From Alteribacillus bidgolensis (GTDB taxonomy: Bacteria > Bacillota > Bacilli > Bacillales > Marinococcaceae), in the NCBI RefSeq assembly GCF_002886255.1, contig NZ_KZ614149.1, positions 1,426,001 through 1,490,000 on the forward strand: a stretch of DNA of 64,000 nt. The letters run 5' to 3'. Each line of letters starts with the position of its first letter. Within the stretch, counting starts at the first letter, position 1. A program made the position numbers and the translations under genes. Below the pieces are notes generated by a model. The model saw only the letters and a program-made list of their open reading frames with translations. It did no database searches and was not told the origin of the DNA. This document shows positions 26,341 to 34,897 of the stretch, one piece after another.

Positions 26341-26713
26341 AAATATTATAAATCCCTAACAGTGAAAAAAATCTCCTATTGTAGTAGGTAGCTATCGCAC
26401 CTCTTATCCGTAACCTCTACAAAAAGGAGAACTGAATGTTTATCGTTTTTTCAAAAATAACGTACCAAAGCAGTCACACGTAGCGGATTCTTTCATCCCA
26501 TGGTGTGAGACTGACAGTCTAAGCCGATTGCAAACCTTGGCATAGTTTGCTTCAGCTTACGTTTACCGCTTGGTTTGCTTGTTCCCAAAGTTCCCAAACG
26601 AACGATGGAGTCCTTCAAGAAGGTCATGCACGATTTTTCTCTATGAAAAGGGATATCTTCGACGGTCACCTCCTCAAATTATACTATTGATCTAGCTCTA
26701 TTATTGAGAAAGC
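26341..26713. other. gene-free stretch downstream of the IclR gene
   Basis: I see no gene. A good ribosome site (AAAAGGAG before an ATG at about 26435) leads only to a 14-codon frame. The minus strand has AGGAGGTGACC near 26665 but no lasting frame, which suggests a decayed gene. Confidence 0.4.
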
Positions 26714-27496
26714 TTATTTAGAATACATCATAAAAGAAGAAATCTGATCGGAAGTTTTGCGTGTGGCTGGAATAATCGTTTGCTCAATCAGTTCATCGTT
26801 AACAACATGCTGAGGAGCTGCAACGTTAATTGCTGCAATGACTTCTCTGCTCTCTCCAAACACGGGACAAGCAACAGACCAAATTCCCTCCTCGAATTCC
26901 CCTTTACTTAATGCATATCCCTGATCTCTTATTACACTGATTTCTTTTCTTAGATCGATTTTTTCCGTTTTAGTTGATTGCGTAATTGGTTTCAAATCGG
27001 ATTCAGACAAGAGTCTTTCCATTTGTTCTTCTGGTAAATAAGCTAATAGACATTTCCCCATAGAAGTGGCATAAACAGGCAGACGTGAGCCAACGTTAAT
27101 AGTAACAGAAGAAACTCTGCTAGATGGGAATCTCGACACATAAACAATTTCCTTTCCATCCAATACACCCATATGTGCAGATATTCCAGTTAAATCTCTT
27201 AACTTTTCTAAATATGGACTTGAAAGCTCCGGAAGTTGAAGACCGTTTAAATAAGAAAAACCAAGCTCGAGTACTTTTGGTGTAAGACTATAGCGTTTGG
27301 TACTATTATCCTGATACAAATAACCAAGCTCTTCTAGAGTATATAAAAGGCGATACGGAACAGTTCGACTGACCCCTAAACCATTAGCAATCTCTGCTAG
27401 CGACAAGGTAGGTTTTTTGGCACTAAACATTTTTATAACTTCTAAACCCCGTACTAACGAATTTGAAATGTATCGCTTATTCTCATTTTCAGGCAA
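26714..27496 (-). CDS. IclR-family transcriptional regulator
   Basis: A 260-residue regulator with an N-terminal winged helix (SLVRGLEVIKMFSAKKPTLS, then GLGVSRTVPYRLLYTLEELG) and a GAF-like IclR effector domain (SRLPVYATSMGKCLLAYLPE; DQGYALSKGEFEEGIWSVA). IclR proteins of the PcaU/PobR type commonly control aromatic catabolism. It is the only regulator within the aromatic island, so it is the best candidate for the four-copy motif, though its own upstream region lacks a clear copy. The start is TTG behind AGGAGG. Confidence 0.92.
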   Translation of the reverse strand: MPENENKRYISNSLVRGLEVIKMFSAKKPTLSLAEIANGLGVSRTVPYRLLYTLEELGYLYQDNSTKRYSLTPKVLELGFSYLNGLQLPELSSPYLEKLRDLTGISAHMGVLDGKEIVYVSRFPSSRVSSVTINVGSRLPVYATSMGKCLLAYLPEEQMERLLSESDLKPITQSTKTEKIDLRKEISVIRDQGYALSKGEFEEGIWSVACPVFGESREVIAAINVAAPQHVVNDELIEQTIIPATRKTSDQISSFMMYSK

Positions 27497-27718
27497 AATG
27501 ATTCCTCCTATTTAATAACATTTTTTCATTACGCGATTAAATCCTGGTTTAACTAAAAAGGATTATATTAGATAAACATTACCTAATAAATAGTTAATAT
27601 GATCGCTTCGTGCATCATACGGCAGAAGTTTAGTGATAAGCATTTGAACGAGTATAACTTGAAACTATAACAGTGCTATTTTACTTTCTTCTCCCTCTAT
27701 CTAACAAAATCCTTGTGT

Positions 27719-28510
27719 TTATTTAGTGTTTAAAAATTCGGACAAACACTGATTAAATGCATCTCGTCTTTCCATATAACAAAGATGGCCTGCTTTTTGG
27801 ATAATTTCTAACTTGCCGTTAGTTATATTTTGAACAATAATTTCTGACTCACTTACAGGTGTTACTTGATCGTCGTTACCGCAAATAATAAGAGTTGGCA
27901 TTAAAATCTTAGAATAATCATCCATTTGATTCAAGTGAAACAAGCTATTTGAAACGGATTTATACCCTGCTGGACGAACCTCTGACATTATTTCTTCTGC
28001 ATACTTTGTAACCGATTCGGAGGCACTCGGAGAAAGTAATGACGGGACCCTCGTTCGGGCAATTTCATCCGATGATGTATAATCGATCAAATGATGTCTT
28101 TGGTTGCGCTTCTTTACATTTTCTTCTTCCGTTAACCCTGCAGATCCTCGTGTTGGAGCAGCTATAACCAATTTGTCAACGATATTAGGAAAACGAGTAG
28201 CAAAATCAATTGCTACAGCAGCCCCCATTGAGTGACCTAACAAAAATATCTTGTCTAAATTAAGTTGATCAAGAAACTGTTTTAAACAGTCGGTAAATTG
28301 CGAAAAATTTTGAAATACCTCGTTAGGGTCAGAGCTATTGCCATACCCTGGAGCATCCCAAGCAATAACAGTATAATGGTTTTTGAAATATTCCATTTGA
28401 TGAATCCATGACTTTGCATTATTTCCCATTCCATGCAGTAAGACAAGCGGAGGACCACTTCCTTCTTTTAAATAATGAATAGAAATATCTTTTAATTGAA
28501 TAGTCGGCAC
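27719..28510 (-). CDS. alpha/beta hydrolase, meta-cleavage-product hydrolase type
   Basis: A 263-residue alpha/beta-hydrolase with oxyanion region LLHGMGNNAKSW, nucleophile Ser94 (LLGHSMGAA), acid Asp in CGNDDQVTP (213-214) and His242 (KAGHLCYME). Size and motifs fit BphD/HsaD/TodF hydrolases that cut the carbon-carbon bond of ring-opened products, but esterases share them. The start is GTG, seven bases after GGGAG. Its promoter carries motif copy 4, so it likely works with the extradiol dioxygenase at 17822. The function is inferred from family plus regulation. Confidence 0.82.
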   Translation of the reverse strand: MPTIQLKDISIHYLKEGSGPPLVLLHGMGNNAKSWIHQMEYFKNHYTVIAWDAPGYGNSSDPNEVFQNFSQFTDCLKQFLDQLNLDKIFLLGHSMGAAVAIDFATRFPNIVDKLVIAAPTRGSAGLTEEENVKKRNQRHHLIDYTSSDEIARTRVPSLLSPSASESVTKYAEEIMSEVRPAGYKSVSNSLFHLNQMDDYSKILMPTLIICGNDDQVTPVSESEIIVQNITNGKLEIIQKAGHLCYMERRDAFNQCLSEFLNTK

Positions 28511-28564
28511 ATAACCACTCCCTATATAATAATTATTTATTATGTAATTACTAAAACACTTAAT

Positions 28565-28588
28565 GTTTCAATTAAAAAACAAAGTTTT
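28565..28588 (-). promoter_or_regulatory. operator-like motif copy 4 (hydrolase promoter)
   Basis: GTTTC-N6-AAAAC-N3-GTTTT, 55-78 nt upstream of the hydrolase start. Same arms and spacing as the three other island promoters. Confidence 0.65.
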
Positions 28589-28777
28589 AATTATGATAAT
28601 CTTACTTAGAAATCTAATCAAAAGTCAATAGATTTTTGTAAAACGTATTACATTTTCCAATTAAATCTCATAAATGTGATTATGTTATACAACTCTTCTT
28701 TGCTTAATGAGAAAATTATGTCGTTAGGGTACTTTCTTTAAAAAAGCTAATGAAGGTAAGAACGTATCAAAATCTAC

Positions 28778-28902
28778 TAGGGTTCAACATGACAAAAGGG
28801 TACTTTTTCTTTTAATGAATAACGGTAAATTCTCTCATCAGACTTATCGTAACTAAAGTTAACGTCTACTTTTTCAGTTGGAAACCATGGGCGATGAGGC
28901 AT
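28778..28902 (-). pseudogene. truncated DUF1643 gene
   Basis: Minus-strand translation from the ATG at 28902 gives MPHRPWFPTEKVDVNFSYDK and then ERIYRYSL, which is the N-terminus of a DUF1643 protein like the intact one at 31639-32148. The frame is then lost by small deletions within VMLNP, and the remaining two thirds are missing. Confidence 0.7.
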
Positions 28903-29103
28903 CTGCAATACCTTCTCTACATTAGACATTCTGAACATTTCGCTTACCGATATTAAGTAATATTGAAACCTATTTATCCTTCCGATCTTGTTATTATTTT
29001 TTCACAAACGATAGCAGCAGCCGATATTCCAAATGTCACCGTCTAACTAACTTGCAAAAAATTATATTCAAGGTGAATACGTATAAGATTACACATTCTA
29101 AAA
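28903..29103. other. gene-free stretch
   Basis: No gene recognised here, on either strand. The larger 28511-29335 interval holds only motif copy 4, the DUF1643 remnant and the hairpin at 29104. Confidence 0.5.
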
Positions 29104-29137
29104 AAACCTCTAGCTGTGGTTTTTTGGCTAGAGGTTT
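29104..29137 (-). terminator. intrinsic terminator downstream of the acidic hypothetical gene
   Basis: AAACCTCTAGC (29104-29114) and GCTAGAGGTTT (29127-29137) form an 11-bp stem; on the minus strand it runs into TTTTTTAG. It lies about 200 nt beyond the gene ending at 29336. Confidence 0.7.
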
Positions 29138-29335
29138 GGCTCATTTGGCTTCATCACTTCATCTATACAGCTTCCAGGGCCTCATTACACGTCCAATGTA
29201 ATTAGTACATATCTTGAGCTCTGCTGGACCGGTGTCTCAAAATGTTTTTATACCGTTGTTTGTTCCATCTTTTCTCCTAAATTGTTTCTTTTACTGAACT
29301 ATCATTATAATCACATACTGTGCCCAGAGTTTTCT

Positions 29336-29617
29336 TTATAATCCACCAGAATATCTATCGCTTTGCCTTTTAGCAAACTCATCCCGTTCTCCTCCATCAG
29401 AGAGTTCCTCAGAAAACGCTCGCTCAACTGTGTTTGTATCCTCCTCTTCTGTTTCAGGGTATTCATTTAAATAATTATTCTCTCCCGGAGCAAATGTATC
29501 ATTTTGCAAGCTGTAGTCTGCTTCGACTGGATTGGTATTTTGAGGCCCCATTTCTTGAATATCAACTTTTTCCGTCTCTGGATTTCGTCTGTCTGTTGTT
29601 TTTTTCTTGTCTTTCAT
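29336..29617 (-). CDS. small acidic hydrophilic protein, unknown function
   Basis: A 93-residue protein, very rich in Glu, Asp, Asn, Thr and Lys, with no hydrophobic segment. It starts with a basic patch (MKDKKKTTDRRN) and ends SDRYSGGL, like several small bacillary proteins of unknown role. The start at 29617 has AAGGA about 12 bases upstream, a loose spacing. I do not recognise the family. It is probably disordered. Confidence 0.6.
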   Translation of the reverse strand: MKDKKKTTDRRNPETEKVDIQEMGPQNTNPVEADYSLQNDTFAPGENNYLNEYPETEEEDTNTVERAFSEELSDGGERDEFAKRQSDRYSGGL

Positions 29618-29895
29618 TACTAAATTTATTCCTTTCTTGTTTCGTTTTTTATAATACATGTTTAGAATAGTACAAATCGCTTACTTTCTATACTGTTTCA
29701 CAGATTATTTTTTATATTAATTTGCTGGAGGGGCTGCTCTATATGCACGAAGGCTTTTTAACATAAAAATAAATCTCCCCACTCAGGGAATGGTGGAAGA
29801 TTGGTCCAAGGAAAAAATAGCATCTATATTAATTCTGCTCTTTATTGAAGGAAAGTGCTTTTCGTAGAGACATATTGGTTGGATACGATATCATT

Positions 29896-30390
29896 TTAAA
29901 TCGCACGAGATGGGAACCTTGCAGCTGCAAAAAACGTAGCATCTATATTTTCTTCTGCACCAATAGATGGTGAGATATTAACGGCTCTACTGCTTTGAGC
30001 AGTTACATCCACCCGATCACCTGCTTGCAGCTCAACGACAGTAGAAGCATTTACAATATTAGGAGGATTTTGTTGTCCCGCTACATTTCCCGCCAGCCGG
30101 TAACTGGTATCAACACCAATAACAAAGTTACCATTCAGCCGAATATTAACTCTCGCCACAAAATTAATATCTCGATCATTAAAGTTTGGTATAAAATTAA
30201 CGGTTGCAATGATATTGTAGACTCCATCTGTTTCTGGGATAAATGTTGACGTTGCAGGATCGTATTCACCCGCAGCATCAAATCGTTCGGTTGGAAAATT
30301 AACTTTTGTCACAGTATTCGCAGGTATGAGCTGCTGGGTTCCTATAGCTCTAAATGCTGATATTCGTGTTTTATTATTTCGTACTCCCAT
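29896..30390 (-). CDS. C1q/TNF-like jelly-roll protein
   Basis: A 164-residue protein with a C1q-like beta-sandwich: FDAAGEYDPATSTFIPETDG followed by VYNIIATVNF, strands of RVNIRLNGNFVIGV, and the closing ELQAGDRVDVTAQSS and ATFFAAARF. Bacillary members occur on spore or exosporium surfaces, though no signal peptide or collagen-like region is present here. AGAGGAG precedes the ATG. It is monocistronic. A spore-surface role is inferred. Confidence 0.75.
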   Translation of the reverse strand: MGVRNNKTRISAFRAIGTQQLIPANTVTKVNFPTERFDAAGEYDPATSTFIPETDGVYNIIATVNFIPNFNDRDINFVARVNIRLNGNFVIGVDTSYRLAGNVAGQQNPPNIVNASTVVELQAGDRVDVTAQSSRAVNISPSIGAEENIDATFFAAARFPSRAI

Positions 30391-30644
30391 GCTGCTTCTC
30401 CTCTTTCTCTGATATTTTAGATATAATCCACTAATACCCTATGCAACAGAGCTTTCGTTGGCATAAGTAAACTGTCCAGAACTAATATAAGAATTTGAAT
30501 GGAGAAAAGGGATTGTCAAGTAATTTTGTTTTGTTAACCCCAAACCGCTTGCTATCCTTTATATGAACAGACCGACATCTTTTAGGGAACTTTGATTTAA
30601 CTAGGACAAGACTCTTTAAATTAAAAAGCTGCTTCTTCATATTA

Positions 30645-30735
30645 AAAAACTCGGCTTGTCGCCGAGTCCTTAGGATGGAAGACGCAGTTTTACTTATACT
30701 TTGATCCTTTAATAAAGTAAAATATTTCTGAAGTA
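30645..30735 (-). repeat. dispersed intergenic repeat, copy B
   Basis: The minus strand reads a segment ending in ACTCGGCGACAAGCCGAGT and TTTTTT, a strong terminator hairpin, preceded by TAAAGGATCAAAGTATAAGT and AAAACTGCG. The roughly 30 bases around AAAGTATAAGTAAAACTGCG are identical to copy C at 50590-50680. An open frame crosses the repeat on the minus strand, so it could be the 3' end of a lost transposase gene. Confidence 0.65.
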
Positions 30736-30893
30736 TAAAACAAATCTACCTTTAAATACAATTCGAACAGAATTTCAACGATTCTAGCTTTAATAATGGA
30801 CCAAGGAGCACGATTGTTTTCACCTATATTGTAAATTCCGTGAGAAGACTTACTTTGTGATCAGCAGTAAAATTCGAATTAGTCCGCAAAAAA

Positions 30894-30921
30894 ACTCCTC
30901 TTAAGTCTCATGAAGAGGAGT
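30894..30921 (-). terminator. terminator of the small membrane protein gene
   Basis: ACTCCTCTT (30894-30902) and AAGAGGAGT (30913-30921) form a 9-bp stem; on the minus strand a run of seven T follows. It lies 57 nt beyond the stop at 30978. Confidence 0.8.
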
Positions 30922-30977
30922 CGTTCTTCTGTCATAAATGAATATATGGAACCTATGACTTTATGGGAAAAACGCAG

Positions 30978-31271
30978 CTATCTACGGAGGTCCCTCGTTG
31001 CACTAGTAAGCAGCAAAATCGCTGTGATTGTATGCAGGATCCAGCCTACCACGGGAAGTGCTGATAATATCGAGGTAATGATTCCAACAATACTCGGCGT
31101 TTTTGCTGTACGGTACAAAAGCGTAATAATCAATGTCATAATATGAAGTACGACAGCGGTTCCCAACGCTGAATATCCGCTAAAAATTACAATACTTCCT
31201 CCTATGAAGGGAATTGCTAACAGTGCTTCAAATCCACCTGAAATAAACTTCGCTGCTGCAGACAGTTTCAT
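30978..31271 (-). CDS. small membrane protein, unknown function
   Basis: A 97-residue protein with about three hydrophobic segments (LLAIPFIGGSIVIFSGYSAL, VVLHIMTLIITLLY, IVGIITSILSALPVVGWIL) and a basic C-terminus (TSATRDLRR). The start at 31271 is set by GGAGG six bases upstream; the longer frame to 31295 contains that site. I do not recognise a named family. Confidence 0.7.
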   Translation of the reverse strand: MKLSAAAKFISGGFEALLAIPFIGGSIVIFSGYSALGTAVVLHIMTLIITLLYRTAKTPSIVGIITSILSALPVVGWILHTITAILLLTSATRDLRR

Positions 31272-31638
31272 GATTTTCCTCCTTTTCCTCGACACCTTTT
31301 TCTATTCCTACTCTTCCCTTCATTCTTTCTTGTCACTCCCCGGATTTCAAAACCTTATTATGTATCTTCATTATTTCCAGCAATCCATGTCATATTCCAT
31401 ATGCCGAATGACAAACTACCCTCCTTTTTGCAGCAGGATCTTTCAAATGTTATACCGCATAAGCTCGACTGCCAGTAACATTAATTCAGTCATTTCACAT
31501 CATGTTGATTAAAACATCATCTTTTTTAAGTGTCGCTTTTGTTAAGTATTCATCCGTTATTTAATCATAAAGGGTCATCGACATCAAACCCTCTCTTTTT
31601 ATTTTACTGCAGCATTAAGGTCTGAATATTTTTTCATC
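31272..31638. other. gene-free stretch
   Basis: No gene, RNA or clear repeat recognised between the small membrane protein and the DUF1643 gene. Confidence 0.4.
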
Positions 31639-32148
31639 TCAAAACTGCATCGGTTTTAAACCCTTTTTTAAATACAATGGGTGTTTCGGCTCCCTGCCAC
31701 CTTTGGTTTTTTCAATACAAAAATGGTCATATTCTTTTAACAAATGCAGCACTTGTTTTTTTCGTTCACTGATACCACTTTGTTTTCCCCAAGCAAAAAT
31801 CACTTTATCCGATTTTTTCATAACATTTACAATATGAATATCATTATCTGGCCCTACCGGATCAACTGCTTTTTTTAAGTCCTTTGGATAAGTGGCAATA
31901 AAAGCGAATAGATTAACAATAAACATTCCTCCATATCCCCAGCTTTTTGAGTAGTCTGCACAGCGGCCTAACGTGGAGTCGCATATGTCGAGATCAGCTA
32001 TACTAGGATTCAACATGACAAACGCGGCTTTTTCTAAAGCATCATCCCATATACAGCTTAATGAATAGCGATAAATTCTTTTACCAAAACGGTCATGATC
32101 AAATACAGCTTCCACTTCTTCGGATGGTTCCCATAAACGACTAGGCAT
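31639..32148 (-). CDS. DUF1643 protein
   Basis: A 169-residue DUF1643 member. Hallmarks are FVMLNPSIADLDICDSTLGR, SWGYGGMFIVNLFAF, VIFAWGKQSG and the C-terminal GGREPKHPLYL. The biochemical function is unknown. The ATG at 32148 is seven bases after GGGGAGG; one codon upstream is a TTG. A truncated second copy lies at 28778-28902, so the family was duplicated here. Confidence 0.9.
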   Translation of the reverse strand: MPSRLWEPSEEVEAVFDHDRFGKRIYRYSLSCIWDDALEKAAFVMLNPSIADLDICDSTLGRCADYSKSWGYGGMFIVNLFAFIATYPKDLKKAVDPVGPDNDIHIVNVMKKSDKVIFAWGKQSGISERKKQVLHLLKEYDHFCIEKTKGGREPKHPLYLKKGLKPMQF

Positions 32149-32524
32149 CAATAAACCTCCCCATTTAGTTTATTTTGACGTGATACTAACACCGCATAAC
32201 AAAAATTCCGATCATTCAAAATTATTTGCATGAACAAAATTTAATAAACTCCTCTTACCTGGATATTCCCAAGATTGTTTATATATAAATTAAATATACG
32301 CTGGCTTTTTAAAAATTTCCATCCCTGCTATTTGTATGTTATGGATCCTCCTACGGTACAAAAGACTTTTCATCATTTCTAGTAAAAAATCTCGTATTAC
32401 AGAAGAATTACCAAAATGATTCGAGTTGTCTTAGTATTTACTTATCCTTTAATCATCAGCTTGAATTTTCATAGTAGAAAAAAGAATACAAGAAACGCAG
32501 CCCTGCTTTGAGACTGCGCGCATT
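32149..32524. other. gene-free stretch
   Basis: AT-rich, no gene recognised between DUF1643 and the luciferase-like remnant. Confidence 0.4.
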
Positions 32525-32680
32525 TTATTTGCCATCTACAATCTCTTTAAATATTTGTTTATCCGGATCAAGAATATAGGAAACCGCCATGATCTCATCA
32601 ATGTTATATTTTTCTTGAAACCTTGTCAGCTGTTCACGTATGGTATCTTTGCTCCCCATAAATGTCATGCATTCAGACCT
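32525..32680 (-). pseudogene. C-terminal remnant of a luciferase-like flavin monooxygenase
   Basis: The minus strand encodes TFMGSKDTIREQLTRFQEKY followed by NIDEIMAVSYILDPDKQ and a stop at 32525, the typical end of bacterial luciferase-like (LLM) oxidoreductases (TFVGSPETVREQL...DEIMAVT). Everything upstream of this last 50 residues is missing. Confidence 0.7.
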
Positions 32681-32850
32681 GCAATAATGGAGATTCCAGA
32701 TATTGTGAGGACTCGAAGTGATTGCGGTAAATGGAAAATGCCTTTAGAATCATAAGGTAAAAGAACGGGATTAAGTTTAAACTTATATCATCTGATAAAT
32801 GTGAACTTTCCCTTTATAACCTTGCTAATTATATGTTCCGCCCATAGAAT

Positions 32851-33018
32851 ATGAACCAACCTTCTTGCCTTTTCTCTGAAGAACAACTAATGAGTGCTGA
32901 ATTTAACCAAGCTGTACTTTACGGTGACCAGACCCTCTTTGACTGGTCTGATCAAGAAAAAGAACCGATTCAAGGCATAACAGTGAGCAATTTTCATGAA
33001 TGGATCAAAAATGATTAA
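32851..33018 (+). CDS. short ORF, 55 residues, unknown
   Basis: Starts MNQPSCLFSEEQLMSAEFNQ and ends VSNFHEWIKND. It is acidic and has protein-like composition, but there is no good ribosome binding site and a stop lies two codons upstream, so it may be a fragment. I do not recognise it. Confidence 0.3.
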   Translation: MNQPSCLFSEEQLMSAEFNQAVLYGDQTLFDWSDQEKEPIQGITVSNFHEWIKND

Positions 33019-33082
33019 AAATCAGTGAAGCGATACTGCCTGACGTATTGAGGTCAGATCCCCCCTATTGGGAAATATCGGG

Positions 33083-34060
33083 TTATTCCATTTTTCTTGA
33101 TATTTTCTGCATTTTACGAACAACGAGAGGATAAAAATTATTTTTGGCACTTTTTGTGGAGTTTCCTCCAAAAAATCCAGTGCCAGGGCACGTTTTAACC
33201 CCATGTTCTTCACTTTGATCCAACACTCTTTCCCCTGTTTCCAAATCCCACCAATGATGATACGTAATAGTATCGATGGAAGGCGTCAGCCCAAATTTTA
33301 AGCTGAGCAGGGCCGTGATATAAACGATTGTTTCTCTTTGCTCTTCGCTCATGTCATCATGTCCTTTATCGAAATTGCCGACATTTTCAATAGCAAGCCC
33401 GGCGGTATTAGCTTTTTTCCCGATTGTACCTTCAGGATCCATGTTAAAGGGCCTAGAAACAGCCACTTTTCCATCTGGAAAGGTCGTTAGATGTTGAGCG
33501 ATATTTTTCCAGCCCATTTCTTGAACATGATAATTCTCCATCCCCTTTAGCAATGTAAAATGGTTCGAACCATTAAAATTTTTGTAAGACGGCGACCATG
33601 TGTGATGCTGCTGAATTCGACGGACATTACGAATAAATGTATGGTGAAATAGCCAGTCCTTAAATTCCTCTCTTGTCATCAGTACATATTGTCCTTGCAT
33701 TGTGAATTGTTTAGGAGGGACCTTTATTTGCTGCCCAATATATATCAAGTCAGAAGAAAGTCCATTGGCTGCTTTGATGGCCTGGATAGAGGAATGATAA
33801 GCTTGTGAAATGTCCCAAAGTGTATCCCCAGCTGCAACCTTGTACATGATTGGAACACGCAATTTCTGTCCTGGTAATATTAAATTGGACTGTAATCCAT
33901 TGATTCCTTTTAGGTCTTCCACTGTCGTATCATATTGGTTTGCAATGTTCCATAAAGAATCGCCTGCTTTTACCTCATGATGAGCATCAGCTGCATGAGT
34001 AGGAGAAATATTAATTAGGATTATTAAAATGAACCACACCGCTGCATAACTTTTTTTCAT
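33083..34060 (-). CDS. N-acetylmuramoyl-L-alanine amidase with two LysM repeats
   Basis: A 325-residue secreted wall hydrolase: signal peptide (about 1-24, ending THAADA), LysM 1 (28-70, VKAGDSLWNIANQY), LysM 2 (73-115, VAAGDTLWDISQAY) and an amidase_2 domain (about 130-310) with candidate zinc ligands in QQHHTWSP, TITYHHWWD and KTCPGTGFFG. It cuts the bond between muramic acid and the stem peptide. It is the first of three consecutive LysM genes on this strand, each with its own spacing, so they are perhaps separate transcripts. A role in sporulation or germination is possible. Confidence 0.9.
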   Translation of the reverse strand: MKKSYAAVWFILIILINISPTHAADAHHEVKAGDSLWNIANQYDTTVEDLKGINGLQSNLILPGQKLRVPIMYKVAAGDTLWDISQAYHSSIQAIKAANGLSSDLIYIGQQIKVPPKQFTMQGQYVLMTREEFKDWLFHHTFIRNVRRIQQHHTWSPSYKNFNGSNHFTLLKGMENYHVQEMGWKNIAQHLTTFPDGKVAVSRPFNMDPEGTIGKKANTAGLAIENVGNFDKGHDDMSEEQRETIVYITALLSLKFGLTPSIDTITYHHWWDLETGERVLDQSEEHGVKTCPGTGFFGGNSTKSAKNNFYPLVVRKMQKISRKME

Positions 34061-34159
34061 ATGCTGTGTCCTTTCAATGTCATATTACATTAATAGTTTT
34101 TTCTTATATTATTCTAAAATGCTAAAATGAAAACGAAAGAGCCGTCTTTTGACGACTCT

Positions 34160-34780
34160 TTACTTGCTTATGAACATTTGTGTCCAGTAAACCGAATGAC
34201 TGCCGCCTTCCGCATATCCTACACCTATGTGAGTGTACGACTCATTCAGGATATTCTTTCGATGACCGGGACTGTCCATCCATCCTTCCACTACTTGGCT
34301 GGCCGTTTGCTGACCCGCAGCGATATTCTCGGCAGCTGCTCGGAAATTCACATTATAATCTCGAAGCATTTCAAACGGGGAGCCGTAGTTTGGAGAAGTA
34401 TGTGAAAAGTATCCATTATTCCTCATGTCTCTTGATTTATGACGTGCAACTCTTGAGACTTCCCAATCCGCTTTCAGCTTAGGCAAGCCGTGATTCTGCC
34501 TCTTGATATTGGTTAACCTGATAACCTCCCTTTCGATTTGTTTTGTCTCATCAATTGCCGGAACTTTCACGCGCTGACCTGGGTATATAAGGTCCGGGTT
34601 TTCTATATTTCTGTTTGCATTTATGATTTCGGACAGACCGACCTTATATCTTACGCTGATTTTCCAAAGCGTGTCCCCCGGCTGGACCGTGTAAAGATCG
34701 TAATCCTGAGCCCCTGCCTGTACCGGAAATGCTGTTAACAATACGATAACGGTGATAATTATTTTTAATAATTTACTCAT
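34160..34780 (-). CDS. secreted CAP/SCP-domain protein with LysM (YkwD/SafA-like)
   Basis: A 206-residue protein with a signal peptide (1-24, ending VQAGA), one LysM module (30-76, VQPGDTLWKISVRYKVGLSE) and a C-terminal CAP domain (about 85-205) with RHKSRDMRNNGYFSHTSPNY, ENIAAG and GWMDSPGHRKNIL. The conserved His and Glu residues of bacterial CAP proteins are present. Bacillary relatives such as YkwD and YlbC act in the wall or coat; the biochemical role is unclear. Confidence 0.9.
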   Translation of the reverse strand: MSKLLKIIITVIVLLTAFPVQAGAQDYDLYTVQPGDTLWKISVRYKVGLSEIINANRNIENPDLIYPGQRVKVPAIDETKQIEREVIRLTNIKRQNHGLPKLKADWEVSRVARHKSRDMRNNGYFSHTSPNYGSPFEMLRDYNVNFRAAAENIAAGQQTASQVVEGWMDSPGHRKNILNESYTHIGVGYAEGGSHSVYWTQMFISK

Positions 34781-34897
34781 ACACGTAAGTTCTCCGGCAA
34801 GGGTTTATTTTATACAAAAAAAGACGAGACCGCTGACATCTCGTTCTCTATTTTTGGTATCCAGCATTTTTTATCATTGTTTTCACTTACGGTTTTT

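Larger units (their letters stand above)
30391..30977. other. gene-free stretch with a repeat copy and a terminator
   Basis: No gene seen. It holds repeat copy B (30645-30735) and the terminator at 30894-30921. Confidence 0.5.
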
